Positions 31,326-43,307 are shown, numbered from the stretch's first letter. The stretch: 64,000 nucleotides of DNA from Siphonodentalium dalli (GCA_032622095.1 CP136064.1:178328247-178392246), one strand, 5' to 3'. A program made the numbers and translations. Notes: generated by a model from the sequence alone, not told the origin.

Positions 31326-32916
31326 TTATACATTCTGATCATTCGAAGCATCAATATCAATATTAACTTTAGATTTTATCTTAATTTTAGATCTCTTGTT
31401 ATTGTCAATTGGTTGATCTTTGACTTCCTGTTTCGGAGAACCGTCTCTGTCATGTTTTCTCTTAATTGAACTTTTCCTGGTTTCCTCTCCCATTTCGTGA
31501 TCAGACTCAGAATAACTAATGGAAAGGCGAGAATCGTTCATCTCAGAATCTGCATCCTCGAAATACTCCTCTCCCTCAGATTTTGAACTACCAAGAGGTG
31601 AATAGGTGAATTCTTCCATTTCCACTCCATCGATAGAAACTTTTACTTTTCCATCAGAATTTTCTGCTGATCCAGTCTTCACTGTTTCCAAACTTTTAAT
31701 TGTCAAATTTTCTTTCACAGAATTTTCCTCTGACCCAACCACATTTTCCTCCGACATTTTTTCCTTCGTTAGATTTTCCTTTTCAGAATTTTCCACTGAC
31801 ACAATAACCACATTTTCTTCAGGTAATTTATCTGTCGTTAAATTTTCCTTTTCAGAATTTTCCGCTGACCCAATAACCACATTTTCTTCAGGTAATTTAT
31901 TTGTCGTTGAATTTTCCTTCGCAGAATTTTCCGCTGACCCAATAACCACTTTTTCCTCAGACATTTTTTCCTTTGAATTTTCCTTTTCAATTTTTTCAGA
32001 AATGTTCGCATCATCAGCTTCTTTATCCCAATCTTCCTTTTCACCCGTTTCCTGAATTTTTTCCTTAGGGGCGGGGCCTTCAATGTCCAAGGTTCTGTCG
32101 TCGCAGCTGCCCAATTACCACTGTCGCTTGAAGGCTGGATTATTCCTTCATTTTCCTCCGCGTTGTCTTGCTCCATATCGTTCGCTGCTGATTTATTAAC
32201 ATTTCCTTTTTTGGCATTCCTTTCCCTGCGTTCTTCTTCAAATCTCGGGCATACACAGACATATCTTGCACATGTAAAACATTTCGTCTTCTCACACCGT
32301 CTGGAAACATGACCATATTCTCGACATTTAAAACATTGAGTCTTCGGACATGAGACATAGATATGTTGATCAGACCCACACTCTGAACAAACTTTGACTT
32401 GATTGTCATGTAACACTCGAAAATATCTAAAACTGTCAGCCGTCTCGAATTTCATTGAGTAAGGTAGAGCCTTTACTTCTGGTGGGAACTCCACTTTCAT
32501 GAATCGTGTTCCATCTAGTCTACTATATTGGTTTTTGGATAAACTCTTCGTTTAATTGGCGAAATGATTTTCAGATTAAAGTCATTTGTTAATCTCTCTG
32601 TAATTTTTTCATCAGTGATATATGCGGGCAAATGTAGTATTGATACAACTACCTGCCTTGTGTAAACACGCGCTCCATTTATCTTCTTGCCATGAACCTC
32701 GATTCCACCACTGAGAATATCAGTGGCAGCTATGTCACAGACTGTCACCTCAAATGTATCACTGCCAACTGGGACACAAGCCAGAATAGCATCATTCCCA
32801 CAAAAGCTGCCTGTAGCTTCAATAATATCAATAGCTTTGATTTTGCTATTATCACCAACATTTAGTCGGACAGTGTGTTCTTTTATTGGAGGGCCACTGT
32901 TGCCCTCCACACCCAT
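31326..32916 (-). pseudogene. ORF1 of element B, broken by two frame changes
   Basis: Homologous to ORF1 of element A: VGD...ACVPVG near the N-terminus, VSILHLPAYITDEKI, then zinc knuckles CSECGSDQHIYVSC and CFKCREYGHVSRRC plus a third Cys pair. First break: near 32505-32517 the frame stops after KTNIVD and resumes one frame away at GTRFMKVEFPP, explained by about 5 extra bases. Second break: near 32100-32114 the acidic C-terminal part is in another frame. ATG at 32916 is the first Met of the N-terminal piece; the open frame extends to 32997 without ATG. As it stands no whole ORF1 is made. Confidence 0.85.
31710..31975 (-). repeat. Degenerate 69-bp tandem repeat in ORF1 of element B
   Basis: About four copies encoding 23-residue acidic repeats of the type EENVVIGSAENSEKEN. 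In-frame tandem repeats of this kind change length easily. Confidence 0.75.
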
Positions 32917-33456
32917 TTTCGTTTCAATTTCGTCTGCTCCACATTTTTGTAAATGCGTTTTTTTGGAAGGTATTTTTGGCTGAGCGTGTCGGCCCAACCT
33001 CTACCTGCAACATGTTCGCAGCCCAAATATCACCAGGTCAAACACCAAAAATCTCCTATAATTCTTAGGCCTCTTCATTTACACAGAGATAGTCAGTTAC
33101 CTTACTGTATGTATACCGAGCAGAAGATTTCAATGACTCGCGTTAATTTATTCCGAGGTTTACGAACACCATATTGTCATATCTAATTGCACTGAAGTTT
33201 AAATGTTATCTATTATTGTGGAATGTAATATCATTAAAAATTAATTCTATCACATTTAATACTCTATTTTCTTTCTGCTCGGTCTTTAGCGCAACCCGTG
33301 ACTTGTGGTTCCATGTGACGGTGCATGATGCGACCCTTTGGTAATAGCGGCATGATGCTTGAAACTAAACTCTCACGAAATGTCTCTAATAAATACAGAC
33401 AATTAAGATATCGCTATGAACCATCACACCATATTATAGTCGAGAATGTCTCCTGT

Positions 33457-33825
33457 CCAACCGCGCATGTGACATCTTCATAAGTCAAGGCACCCAGGAG
33501 CCATGGAGGTTTTAATATATGTGGCAAAAATCTTTCGGTTGATGGGCGTGGCTTCTAAAGGTCATAATCTCGAAGAGTTCATCGTATACACCGTACAGTT
33601 CTAGTAAATTGAGACTCATCGTGGTCGCAAAAAAGATGAAATCTATCAAATCGAGAATTCCCTGATAGTTGGTGAACTCGATTTCACGCGAAATGGCGGA
33701 TAAATGCCTGTTTGAACGCAATTGCAAATATCTGGTCGCAAAAAGGGTAATCTTCATTTTGACGCGGGGCGGAGCTAATTTAAATATTTTTTTGTATTTC
33801 CGACGAAACGAAATAGCTAGTTGTG
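33457..33825. other. Unassigned sequence between element B and array block C
   Basis: Not similar to the 358-bp unit. A 121-codon minus-strand frame (33512-33877) runs across the junction into the array, so it is probably chance. GCTAGTTGTGTTGCTTTC at 33816-33833 may be a shortened piece of the spacer, in which case the junction is near 33815. Confidence 0.4.
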
Positions 33826-34066
33826 TTGCTTTCTGCACAAAACGGGTGATATCTATTTGAGAAGTTTGTGGCGCCAAATTTTAAGGCCAGAATATTATGC
33901 GCACAGCATATAAGTGGAATAATTTGGGGCTCGATTTTATTGTGTATTGCGCAAACACGCTATTTGATGTTTGTAAACTATCCAATTGGGAACCAGGTGG
34001 TCGGGTGTTATGATTTTGTGATGGAAACCGAGATGGTGCATCGTTTTCGAGTATAAAAACTAACGT

Positions 34067-34161
34067 CGCCCGATATGGGACTTGAACCCATGACCCTCAG
34101 ATGACTCTGAATTTAGCAGACTCTTAAAAGTCTGATGCTCTACCGACTGAGCTAACCGGGC
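34067..34161 (-). tRNA. tRNA-Lys(UUU), intron-containing
   Basis: Copy of the 306-400 gene. Confidence 0.95.
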
Positions 34162-34424
34162 TGGTTGCTAGTGGGGCCACCATTTGCTTTCTGCACAAAA
34201 CGGGTGATATCTATTTGAGAAGTTTGTGGCGCCAAATTTTAAGGCCAGAATATTATGCGCACAGCATATAAGTGGAATAATTTGGGGCTCGATTTTATTG
34301 TGTATTGCGCAAACACGCTATTTGATGTTTGTAAACTATCCAATTGGGAACCAGGTGGTCGGGTGTTATGATTTTGTGATGGAAACCGAGATGGTGCATC
34401 GTTTTCGAGTATAAAAACTAACGT

Positions 34425-34519
34425 CGCCCGATATGGGACTTGAACCCATGACCCTCAGATGACTCTGAATTTAGCAGACTCTTAAAAGTCTGATGCTCTA
34501 CCGACTGAGCTAACCGGGC
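34425..34519 (-). tRNA. tRNA-Lys(UUU), intron-containing
   Basis: Copy of the 306-400 gene. Confidence 0.95.
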
Positions 34520-34782
34520 TGGTTGCTAGTGGGGCCACCATTTGCTTTCTGCACAAAACGGGTGATATCTATTTGAGAAGTTTGTGGCGCCAAATTTTAA
34601 GGCCAGAATATTATGCGCACAGCATATAAGTGGAATAATTTGGGGCTCGATTTTATTGTGTATTGCGCAAACACGCTATTTGATGTTTGTAAACTATCCA
34701 ATTGGGAACCAGGTGGTCGGGTGTTATGATTTTGTGATGGAAACCGAGATGGTGCATCGTTTTCGAGTATAAAAACTAACGT

Positions 34783-34877
34783 CGCCCGATATGGGACTTG
34801 AACCCATGACCCTCAGATGACTCTGAATTTAGCAGACTCTTAAAAGTCTGATGCTCTACCGACTGAGCTAACCGGGC
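34783..34877 (-). tRNA. tRNA-Lys(UUU), intron-containing
   Basis: Copy of the 306-400 gene. Confidence 0.95.
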
Positions 34878-35140
34878 TGGTTGCTAGTGGGGCCACCATT
34901 TGCTTTCTGCACAAAACGGGTGATATCTATTTGAGAAGTTTGTGGCGCCAAATTTTAAGGCCAGAATATTATGCGCACAGCATATAAGTGGAATAATTTG
35001 GGGCTCGATTTTATTGTGTATTGCGCAAACACGCTATTTGATGTTTGTAAACTATCCAATTGGGAACCAGGTGGTCGGGTGTTATGATTTTGTGATGGAA
35101 ACCGAGATGGTGCATCGTTTTCGAGTATAAAAACTAACGT

Positions 35141-35235
35141 CGCCCGATATGGGACTTGAACCCATGACCCTCAGATGACTCTGAATTTAGCAGACTCTTA
35201 AAAGTCTGATGCTCTACCGACTGAGCTAACCGGGC
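35141..35235 (-). tRNA. tRNA-Lys(UUU), intron-containing
   Basis: Copy of the 306-400 gene. Confidence 0.95.
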
Positions 35236-35498
35236 TGGTTGCTAGTGGGGCCACCATTTGCTTTCTGCACAAAACGGGTGATATCTATTTGAGAAGTTTG
35301 TGGCGCCAAATTTTAAGGCCAGAATATTATGCGCACAGCATATAAGTGGAATAATTTGGGGCTCGATTTTATTGTGTATTGCGCAAACACGCTATTTGAT
35401 GTTTGTAAACTATCCAATTGGGAACCAGGTGGTCGGGTGTTATGATTTTGTGATGGAAACCGAGATGGTGCATCGTTTTCGAGTATAAAAACTAACGT

Positions 35499-35593
35499 CG
35501 CCCGATATGGGACTTGAACCCATGACCCTCAGATGACTCTGAATTTAGCAGACTCTTAAAAGTCTGATGCTCTACCGACTGAGCTAACCGGGC
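35499..35593 (-). tRNA. tRNA-Lys(UUU), intron-containing
   Basis: Copy of the 306-400 gene. Confidence 0.95.
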
Positions 35594-35856
35594 TGGTTGC
35601 TAGTGGTGCCACCATTTGCTTTCTGCACAAAACGGGTGATATCTATTTGAGAAGTTTGTGGCGCCAAATTTTAAGGCCAGAATATTATGCGCACAGCATA
35701 TAAGTGGAATAATTTGGGGCTCGATTTTATTGTGTATTGCGCAAACACGCTATTTGATGTTTGTAAACTATCCAATTGGGAACCAGGTGGTCGGGTGTTA
35801 TGATTTTGTGATGGAAACCGAGATGGTGCATCGTTTTCGAGTATAAAAACTAACGT

Positions 35857-35951
35857 CGCCCGATATGGGACTTGAACCCATGACCCTCAGATGACTCTGA
35901 ATTTAGCAGACTCTTAAAAGTCTGATGCTCTACCGACTGAGCTAACCGGGC
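35857..35951 (-). tRNA. tRNA-Lys(UUU), intron-containing
   Basis: Copy of the 306-400 gene. Confidence 0.95.
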
Positions 35952-36215
35952 TGGTTGCTAGTGGGGGCCACCATTTGCTTTCTGCACAAAACGGGTGATA
36001 TCTATTTGAGAAGTTTGTGGCGCCAAATTTTAAGGCCAGAATATTATGCGCACAGCATATAAGTGGAATAATTTGGGGCTCGATTTTATTGTGTATTGCG
36101 CAAACACGCTATTTGATGTTTGTAAACTATCCAATTGGGAACCAGGTGGTCGGGTGTTATGATTTTGTGATGGAAACCGAGATGGTGCATCGTTTTCGAG
36201 TATAAAAACTAACGT

Positions 36216-36310
36216 CGCCCGATATGGGACTTGAACCCATGACCCTCAGATGACTCTGAATTTAGCAGACTCTTAAAAGTCTGATGCTCTACCGACTGAG
36301 CTAACCGGGC
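36216..36310 (-). tRNA. tRNA-Lys(UUU), intron-containing
   Basis: Copy of the 306-400 gene. Confidence 0.95.
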
Positions 36311-36573
36311 TGGTTGCTAGTGGGGCCACCATTTGCTTTCTGCACAAAACGGGTGATATCTATTTGAGAAGTTTGTGGCGCCAAATTTTAAGGCCAGAAT
36401 ATTATGCGCACAGCATATAAGTGGAATAATTTGGGGCTCGATTTTATTGTGTATTGCGCAAACACGCTATTTGATGTTTGTAAACTATCCAATTGGGAAC
36501 CAGGTGGTCGGGTGTTATGATTTTGTGATGGAAACCGAGATGGTGCATCGTTTTCGAGTATAAAAACTAACGT

Positions 36574-36668
36574 CGCCCGATATGGGACTTGAACCCATGA
36601 CCCTCAGATGACTCTGAATTTAGCAGACTCTTAAAAGTCTGATGCTCTACCGACTGAGCTAACCGGGC
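36574..36668 (-). tRNA. tRNA-Lys(UUU), intron-containing
   Basis: Copy of the 306-400 gene. Confidence 0.95.
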
Positions 36669-36931
36669 TGGTTGATAGTGGGGCCACCATTTGCTTTCTG
36701 CACAAAACGGGTGATATCTATTTGAGAAGTTTGTGGCGCCAAATTTTAAGGCCAGAATATTATGCGCACAGCATATAAGTGGAATAATTTGGGGCTCGAT
36801 TTTATTGTGTATTGCGCAAACACGCTATTTGATGTTTGTAAACTATCCAATTGGGAACCAGGTGGTCGGGTGTTATGATTTTGTGATGGAAACCGAGATG
36901 GTGCATCGTTTTCGAGTATAAAAACTAACGT

Positions 36932-37026
36932 CGCCCGATATGGGACTTGAACCCATGACCCTCAGATGACTCTGAATTTAGCAGACTCTTAAAAGTCTGA
37001 TGCTCTACCGACTGCGCTAACCGGGC
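36932..37026 (-). tRNA. tRNA-Lys(UUU), D-stem/A-box variant
   Basis: U to G at tRNA base 12 (window 37015) breaks one D-stem pair and alters the A box to TAGCGCAG. It may be a weak or dead copy. The same change is in the copy at 42234. Confidence 0.85.
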
Positions 37027-37289
37027 TGGTTGCTAGTGTGGCCACCATTTGCTTTCTGCACAAAACGGGTGATATCTATTTGAGAAGTTTGTGGCGCCAA
37101 ATTTTAAGGCCAGAATATTATGCGCACAGCATATAAGTGGAATAATTTGGGGCTCGATTTTATTGTGTATTGCGCAAACACGCTATTTGATGTTTGTAAA
37201 CTATCCAATTGGGAACCAGGTGGTCGGGTGTTATGATTTTGTGATGGAAACCGAGATGGTGCATCGTTTTCGAGTATAAAAACTAACGT

Positions 37290-37384
37290 CGCCCGATATG
37301 GGACTTGAACCCATGACCCTCAGATGACTCTGAATTTAGCAGACTCTTAAAAGTCTGATGCTCTACCGACTGAGCTAACCGGGC
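37290..37384 (-). tRNA. tRNA-Lys(UUU), intron-containing
   Basis: Copy of the 306-400 gene. Confidence 0.95.
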
Positions 37385-37647
37385 TGGTTGCTAGTGGGGC
37401 CACCATTTGCTTTCTGCACAAAACGGGTGATATCTATTTGAGAAGTTTGTGGCGCCAAATTTTAAGGCCAGAATATTATGCGCACAGCATATAAGTGGAA
37501 TAATTTGGGGCTCGATTTTATTGTGTATTGCGCAAACACGCTATTTGATGTTTGTAAACTATCCAATTGGGAACCAGGTGGTCGGGTGTTATGATTTTGT
37601 GATGGAAACCGAGATGGTGCATCGTTTTCGAGTATAAAAACTAACGT

Positions 37648-37742
37648 CGCCCGATATGGGACTTGAACCCATGACCCTCAGATGACTCTGAATTTAGCAG
37701 ACTCTTAAAAGTCTGATGCTCTACCGACTGAGCTAACCGGGC
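37648..37742 (-). tRNA. tRNA-Lys(UUU), intron-containing
   Basis: Copy of the 306-400 gene. Confidence 0.95.
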
Positions 37743-38005
37743 TGGTTGCTAGTGGTGCCACCATTTGCTTTCTGCACAAAACGGGTGATATCTATTTGAG
37801 AAGTTTGTGGCGCCAAATTTTAAGGCCAGAATATTATGCGCACAGCATATAAGTGGAATAATTTGGGGCTCGATTTTATTGTGTATTGCGCAAACACGCT
37901 ATTTGATGTTTGTAAACTATCCAATTGGGAACCAGGTGGTCGGGTGTTATGATTTTGTGATGGAAACCGAGATGGTGCATCGTTTTCGAGTATAAAAACT
38001 AACGT

Positions 38006-38100
38006 CGCCCGATATGGGACTTGAACCCATGACCCTCAGATGACTCTGAATTTAGCAGACTCTTAAAAGTCTGATGCTCTACCGACTGAGCTAACCGGGC
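38006..38100 (-). tRNA. tRNA-Lys(UUU), intron-containing
   Basis: Copy of the 306-400 gene. Confidence 0.95.
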
Positions 38101-38363
38101 TGGTTGCTAGTGGGGCCACCATTTGCTTTCTGCACAAAACGGGTGATATCTATTTGAGAAGTTTGTGGCGCCAAATTTTAAGGCCAGAATATTATGCGCA
38201 CAGCATATAAGTGGAATAATTTGGGGCTCGATTTTATTGTGTATTGCGCAAACACGCTATTTGATGTTTGTAAACTATCCAATTGGGAACCAGGTGGTCG
38301 GGTGTTATGATTTTGTGATGGAAACCGAGATGGTGCATCGTTTTCGAGTATAAAAACTAACGT

Positions 38364-38458
38364 CGCCCGATATGGGACTTGAACCCATGACCCTCAGATG
38401 ACTCTGAATTTAGCAGACTCTTAAAAGTCTGATGCTCTACCGACTGAGCTAACCGGGC
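38364..38458 (-). tRNA. tRNA-Lys(UUU), intron-containing
   Basis: Copy of the 306-400 gene. Confidence 0.95.
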
Positions 38459-38721
38459 TGGTTGCTAGTGGGGCCACCATTTGCTTTCTGCACAAAACGG
38501 GTGATATCTATTTGAGAAGTTTGTGGCGCCAAATTTTAAGGCCAGAATATTATGCGCACAGCATATAAGTGGAATAATTTGGGGCTCGATTTTATTGTGT
38601 ATTGCGCAAACACGCTATTTGATGTTTGTAAACTATCCAATTGGGAACCAGGTGGTCGGGTGTTATGATTTTGTGATGGAAACCGAGATGGTGCATCGTT
38701 TTCGAGTATAAAAACTAACGT

Positions 38722-38816
38722 CGCCCGATATGGGACTTGAACCCATGACCCTCAGATGACTCTGAATTTAGCAGACTCTTAAAAGTCTGATGCTCTACCG
38801 ACTGAGCTAACCGGGC
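38722..38816 (-). tRNA. tRNA-Lys(UUU), intron-containing
   Basis: Copy of the 306-400 gene. Confidence 0.95.
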
Positions 38817-38979
38817 TGGTTGCTAGTGGGGCCACCATTTGCTTTCTGCACAAAACGGGTGATATCTATTTGAGAAGTTTGTGGCGCCAAATTTTAAGGC
38901 CAGAATATTATGCGCACAGCATATAAGTGGAATAATTTGGGGCTCGATTTTATTGTGTATTGCGCAAACACGCTATCTG

Positions 38980-41772
38980 CAGTCAGATGCTCGTACCCCG
39001 TTTATATATAACCATGGGTATATGCGAAAAATACACAACGAAAACACACTCCACAGTTTGGATCGATAAGTCTTGCCCTGTGTATTTTGATGTTGAATTT
39101 TTTGACAATCGGTCTTTCGTATCAATTCTACAACACAATTATCGTCTTACTTGCAGCACGACTTTATCCATATGTTATCGTGTGATCGTCACGGAAGCGT
39201 TTTATTTCAGAGTATGGTTAATACATTGCTGCCGGTGAAGTGTATTATCGGATAAGAAACAAATAAGCCTATGCCGAGGGCAGAAACTAAAGTTGCGAGA
39301 GGCACCCCTGGTTGAGTGTGGGATATTTGGCAGTCGAGACTTGGTTAGAGGGTTTTCGTTGGGGTGGTCTCCACCTTGGAATTTCCAACTGCACCCCCAC
39401 CCCATTGAACCACACCAAACTCATAAATTTGCGTAAATTAATTTGCACCCCCCCCCCCCTTTGATTTTTCCCAAATGTTCCCTCACAGACTACCAGATGG
39501 TAGACTATTCCAAATGAACCAGTAATATTGTGGCCACTTGTCGTGCGGGGGGGGGGGGGTGAAAAAGATGGTTCGGCCCAGTATGAGATTAAAACATCTT
39601 AACATCTAGTGGTATAACACCACTCAAATTTACACCCCGATCTATTTGTTCTTAAATTAATTAGCGAGTAACTACTGGCAAGGACACATAACACACGGGT
39701 CGGCCGATGGTTAGGCCCGATGTGAGAACATTTTTGAAATATGAACATGAACATTTGACAATCCTATAGCAAAGACCGGCCTCAAGTTTTCCAATTCTGG
39801 GAAATTATTAACCTGACACTCACCCATAGGTTTCAAAATTGACAACAGATGGCCATTTGATTTTTTTGTCTAAAAACAACGAATTCGTCACTAAGAAAGT
39901 GTTGGAAAATCAAACTACGAGAACAATTTCAACCTAATTTTGGTGTGAATTTTCCAATTAATTTTGCTCGGGGTATTAGGTATGACTAGAATTGGGGGTA
40001 AGACCCCTGCATAACCACCCCTGTCGACAATTCCTACTTGACACCCCATTCTAAATAATCGATACTAAGTTATGTTGGGTGGCACCGGGGGGAGTCAGGG
40101 GCTACATCCCAGCCCTGTCGGGGAGTCATAGCCATCCCCCGTCGGTGAGTTATGTAATTGTCAACCCGGCAGCTAGAGCCCGCCCCCTGTCGGGGATATC
40201 CTGGTGCCACCCCTGTTTGAAATCATATAAACTTTTAAAGAAGCAGACCACATATTGAACAGAAATCAGGGGGAAATGAGCTCCCGTAACCACAAAAGTG
40301 CACTAAAGACATCCCAATAAATCCAAATTAGATGCAACCGTAAATTGTATATATATGGTATCGTTCTGTTTGCCTCTCTATATCCAGGGACGTGGCTATA
40401 TGGTTTCCGTTAGGGGTGTCCACCATGGGAAATTCCAACTGCACCCCCCTTGAATCAGAATCACCCCAAACACAAATTCCATTTGTACCACCCCCTTACA
40501 TCAGTGCTCACGCCTAATATCCTATATATTTTTTTTTTTAAACCTATATTCCAGGTTTGAAAATTCAGATAGTTTAACCTGAACAATTGCATAAATCATA
40601 ACATCTAATGGTCTAACTCCAGACAAATTCCCACGGCTACGGGCAAGAGGCGGGGACACACCGGATTGGCCATGGTTATTCGGCCCGGTGTGAGAAAAAT
40701 GTTAAAACTATAAAAGAAAATATTAAATCCTAGCATGCATCTAGACTGGCCTCAATTGAACCTTTCCTGGTGTTGGAAATATCCAACCTCATACTCCCCC
40801 TCAGGTTGGAAAACTCTCCAACTGATGACTATTTCAGTCCACAAGTTTGACCAAATGAAGTAAAATATGTTTTGCAGTTTTGTATTGGCCACGGGGGAAT
40901 GGACAATGACAACGATAGTCGGCAATTTTTTTTTAATCTGAACAAGAAAATCTCAAAATCCTAGCATCTAGACTAGCCTCAAACCTTCCTAGAGTTGGAC
41001 ATTTCAAACCTGACACCCCACTTAGGTTGGAAAATTTCAACTGATGACAATTCCAATGACAATATTTACCAAATGCATGACAGTATTGTTTTCTTAAATT
41101 AACTAGCAGTTTTTTTGACTGGCCACGGGGGAGGGACCAGGACACAAACTGTCCAAGTGTTGGAAATTTCCAACCTGTCACCCTCCTAAGGTTGGAAATT
41201 TCCGACTGATGACCATTTCAGTCCAAAATATTTACCAAAAATAGGAAAATATGCAAATAAACTGTTTGAAAATAAAACTACAAGAACATTTTCAACTTAA
41301 TGTTGGTGTGAAATTTCCAACTAATGTTTTGGCAGGTATGAAATTTCCAACTGTTGAACATTTTGACCAAAGTTTGGGGGTGAGACATCCCAACCCCCAC
41401 CCCTGTCGCCACGTCTCTGTCTATATCATATAAATACTTTTTCTAAAAACCTTAAAACAACTCGACGTGCGATTTCCCTGCGCTCCTGTTGCGCAAATTC
41501 TAGTATAAAAAGTGCGTCTATTTCAGACAAAGTTCAAACAGTAAATGTGACCAGACAAGACATAGAAACCGCTAATCTCATATTACCAATCTGACAACAC
41601 CAGTCGAACATGATTACCTTTCAAAGCAATAACACCGGGCACCATGTTACGGACAACCACAGGCACGCACACCATGGATAAATACACGGTGAAAAGAACG
41701 GCGTTTTTTTTGTACGGTTATATCTGACATATACCCATGGTTATATATAAACGGGCTACGAGCATCTGACTG
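38980..41772. mobile_element. Non-autonomous DNA transposon with 45-bp inverted ends
   Basis: Inverted terminal repeats at 38980-39024 and 41728-41772 match at 44 of 45 positions and begin CAGTCAGATGCTCGTA. CTG flanks both sides (38977-38979, 41773-41775), consistent with a 3-bp target duplication in a spacer site that reads TTG in other copies. No transposase frame is present, so it would move in trans. Superfamily is uncertain: 3-bp duplications fit CACTA or Harbinger groups, but the terminal bases match neither well. The interior is AT-rich with C runs, diverged internal duplications and GTTGGAAATTTCCAAC-type palindromes. No gene is seen in it. Confidence 0.85.
39340..41420. repeat. Diverged internal duplications inside the inverted-end transposon
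   Basis: A stretch starting with TTTCCAACTGCACCCC occurs near 39380 and again near 40435 and is followed both times by AACATCTA(A/G)TGGT, then (C/A)GG(C/T)C(C/G)G(A/G)TGTGAGAA. From 40770 to 41400 a shorter block recurs several times, with TTGGAAATTTCCAAC at 41161 and diverged forms near 39795, 40774, 40993 and 41190. Confidence 0.65.
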
Positions 41773-41875
41773 CTGATGTTTGTAAACTATCCAATTGGGA
41801 ACCAGGTGGTCGGGTGTTATGATTTTGTGATGGAAACCGAGATGGTGCATCGTTTTCGAGTATAAAAACTAACGT

Positions 41876-41970
41876 CGCCCGATATGGGACTTGAACCCAT
41901 GACCCTCAGATGACTCTGAATTTAGCAGACTCTTAAAAGTCTGATGCTCTACCGACTGAGCTAACCGGGC
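41876..41970 (-). tRNA. tRNA-Lys(UUU), intron-containing
   Basis: Copy of the 306-400 gene. Confidence 0.95.
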
Positions 41971-42233
41971 TGGTTGCTAGTGGGGCCACCATTTGCTTTC
42001 TGCACAAAACGGGTGATATCTATTTGAGAAGTTTGTGGCGCCAAATTTTAAGGCCAGAATATTATGCGCACAGCATATAAGTGGAATAATTTGGGGCTCG
42101 ATTTTATTGTGTATTGCGCAAACACGCTATTTGATGTTTGTAAACTATCCAATTGGGAACCAGGTGGTCGGGTGTTATGATTTTGTGATGGAAACCGAGA
42201 TGGTGCATCGTTTTCGAGTATAAAAACTAACGT

Positions 42234-42328
42234 CGCCCGATATGGGACTTGAACCCATGACCCTCAGATGACTCTGAATTTAGCAGACTCTTAAAAGTCT
42301 GATGCTCTACCGACTGCGCTAACCGGGC
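42234..42328 (-). tRNA. tRNA-Lys(UUU), D-stem/A-box variant
   Basis: Same U12 to G change (window 42317) as the copy at 36932. Confidence 0.85.
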
Positions 42329-42591
42329 TGGTTGCTAGTGGGGCCACCATTTGCTTTCTGCACAAAACGGGTGATATCTATTTGAGAAGTTTGTGGCGCC
42401 AAATTTTAAGGCCAGAATATTATGCGCACAGCATATAAGTGGAATAATTTGGGGCTCGATTTTATTGTGTATTGCGCAAACACGCTATTTTATGTTTGTA
42501 AACTATCCAATTGGGAACCAGGTGGTCGGGTGTTATGATTTTGTGATGGAAACCGAGATGGTGCATCGTTTTCGAGTATAAAAACTAACGT

Positions 42592-42686
42592 CGCCCGATA
42601 TGGGACTTGAACCCATGACCCTCAGATGACTCTGAATTTAGCAGACTCTTAAAAGTCTGATGCTCTACCGACTGAGCTAACCGGGC
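42592..42686 (-). tRNA. tRNA-Lys(UUU), intron-containing
   Basis: Copy of the 306-400 gene. Confidence 0.95.
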
Positions 42687-42949
42687 TGGTTGCTAGTGGG
42701 GCCACCATTTGCTTTCTGCACAAAACGGGTGATATCTATTTGAGAAGTTTGTGGCGCCAAATTTTAAGGCCAGAATATTATGCGCACAGCATATAAGTGG
42801 AATAATTTGGGGCTCGATTTTATTGTGTATTGCGCAAACACGCTATTTGATGTTTGTAAACTATCCAATTGGGAACCAGGTGGTCGGGTGTTATGATTTT
42901 GTGATGGAAACCGAGATGGTGCATCGTTTTCGAGTATAAAAACTAACGT

Positions 42950-43044
42950 CGCCCGATATGGGACTTGAACCCATGACCCTCAGATGACTCTGAATTTAGC
43001 AGACTCTTAAAAGTCTGATGCTCTACCGACTGAGCTAACCGGGC
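42950..43044 (-). tRNA. tRNA-Lys(UUU), intron-containing
   Basis: Copy of the 306-400 gene. Confidence 0.95.
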
Positions 43045-43307
43045 TGGTTGCTAGTGGGGCCACCATTTGCTTTCTGCACAAAACGGGTGATATCTATTTG
43101 AGAAGTTTGTGGCGCCAAATTTTAAGGCCAGAATATTATGCGCACAGCATATAAGTGGAATAATTTGGGGCTCGATTTTATTGTGTATTGCGCAAACACG
43201 CTATTTGATGTTTGTAAACTATCCAATTGGGAACCAGGTGGTCGGGTGTTATGATTTTGTGATGGAAACCGAGATGGTGCATCGTTTTCGAGTATAAAAA
43301 CTAACGT

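Larger units (their letters stand above)
23700..33456 (-). mobile_element. Tx1-like non-LTR retrotransposon B in tRNA-Lys
   Basis: A second, distinct Tx1-like element in the same orientation and at the same tRNA base as element A. It starts (on +) with a short oligo-T and the terminus ATCTTTTATTTATAAAAA shared with A. It holds ORF2 (27447-31316) and a broken ORF1. The 5' end is placed at 33456 because GTCTCCTG there matches the last bases of element A (11663-11670); this is weak evidence. No target duplication is visible, and the next recognisable array sequence starts at 33826. The 3' region of 3.7 kb is unusually long and contains poly(A)/poly(T) at 26985-27064, so two nested elements are possible. 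Confidence 0.8.
33826..38979. repeat. tRNA-Lys tandem array, block C (about 14.4 units)
   Basis: Near-identical 358-bp units. One-base differences are seen near the tRNA start at 35607, 35965 (one extra G), 36674, 37015, 37039 and 37755. It ends where the inverted-repeat transposon enters the spacer. Confidence 0.97.

Noticed and set aside
31606-32055. 149-codon plus-strand frame rich in Ser and Phe
   Set aside because: Antisense of the acidic tandem repeat in ORF1 of element B.
33512-33877. 121-codon minus-strand frame
   Set aside because: Crosses the junction between unassigned DNA and the array, with no recognisable domain.
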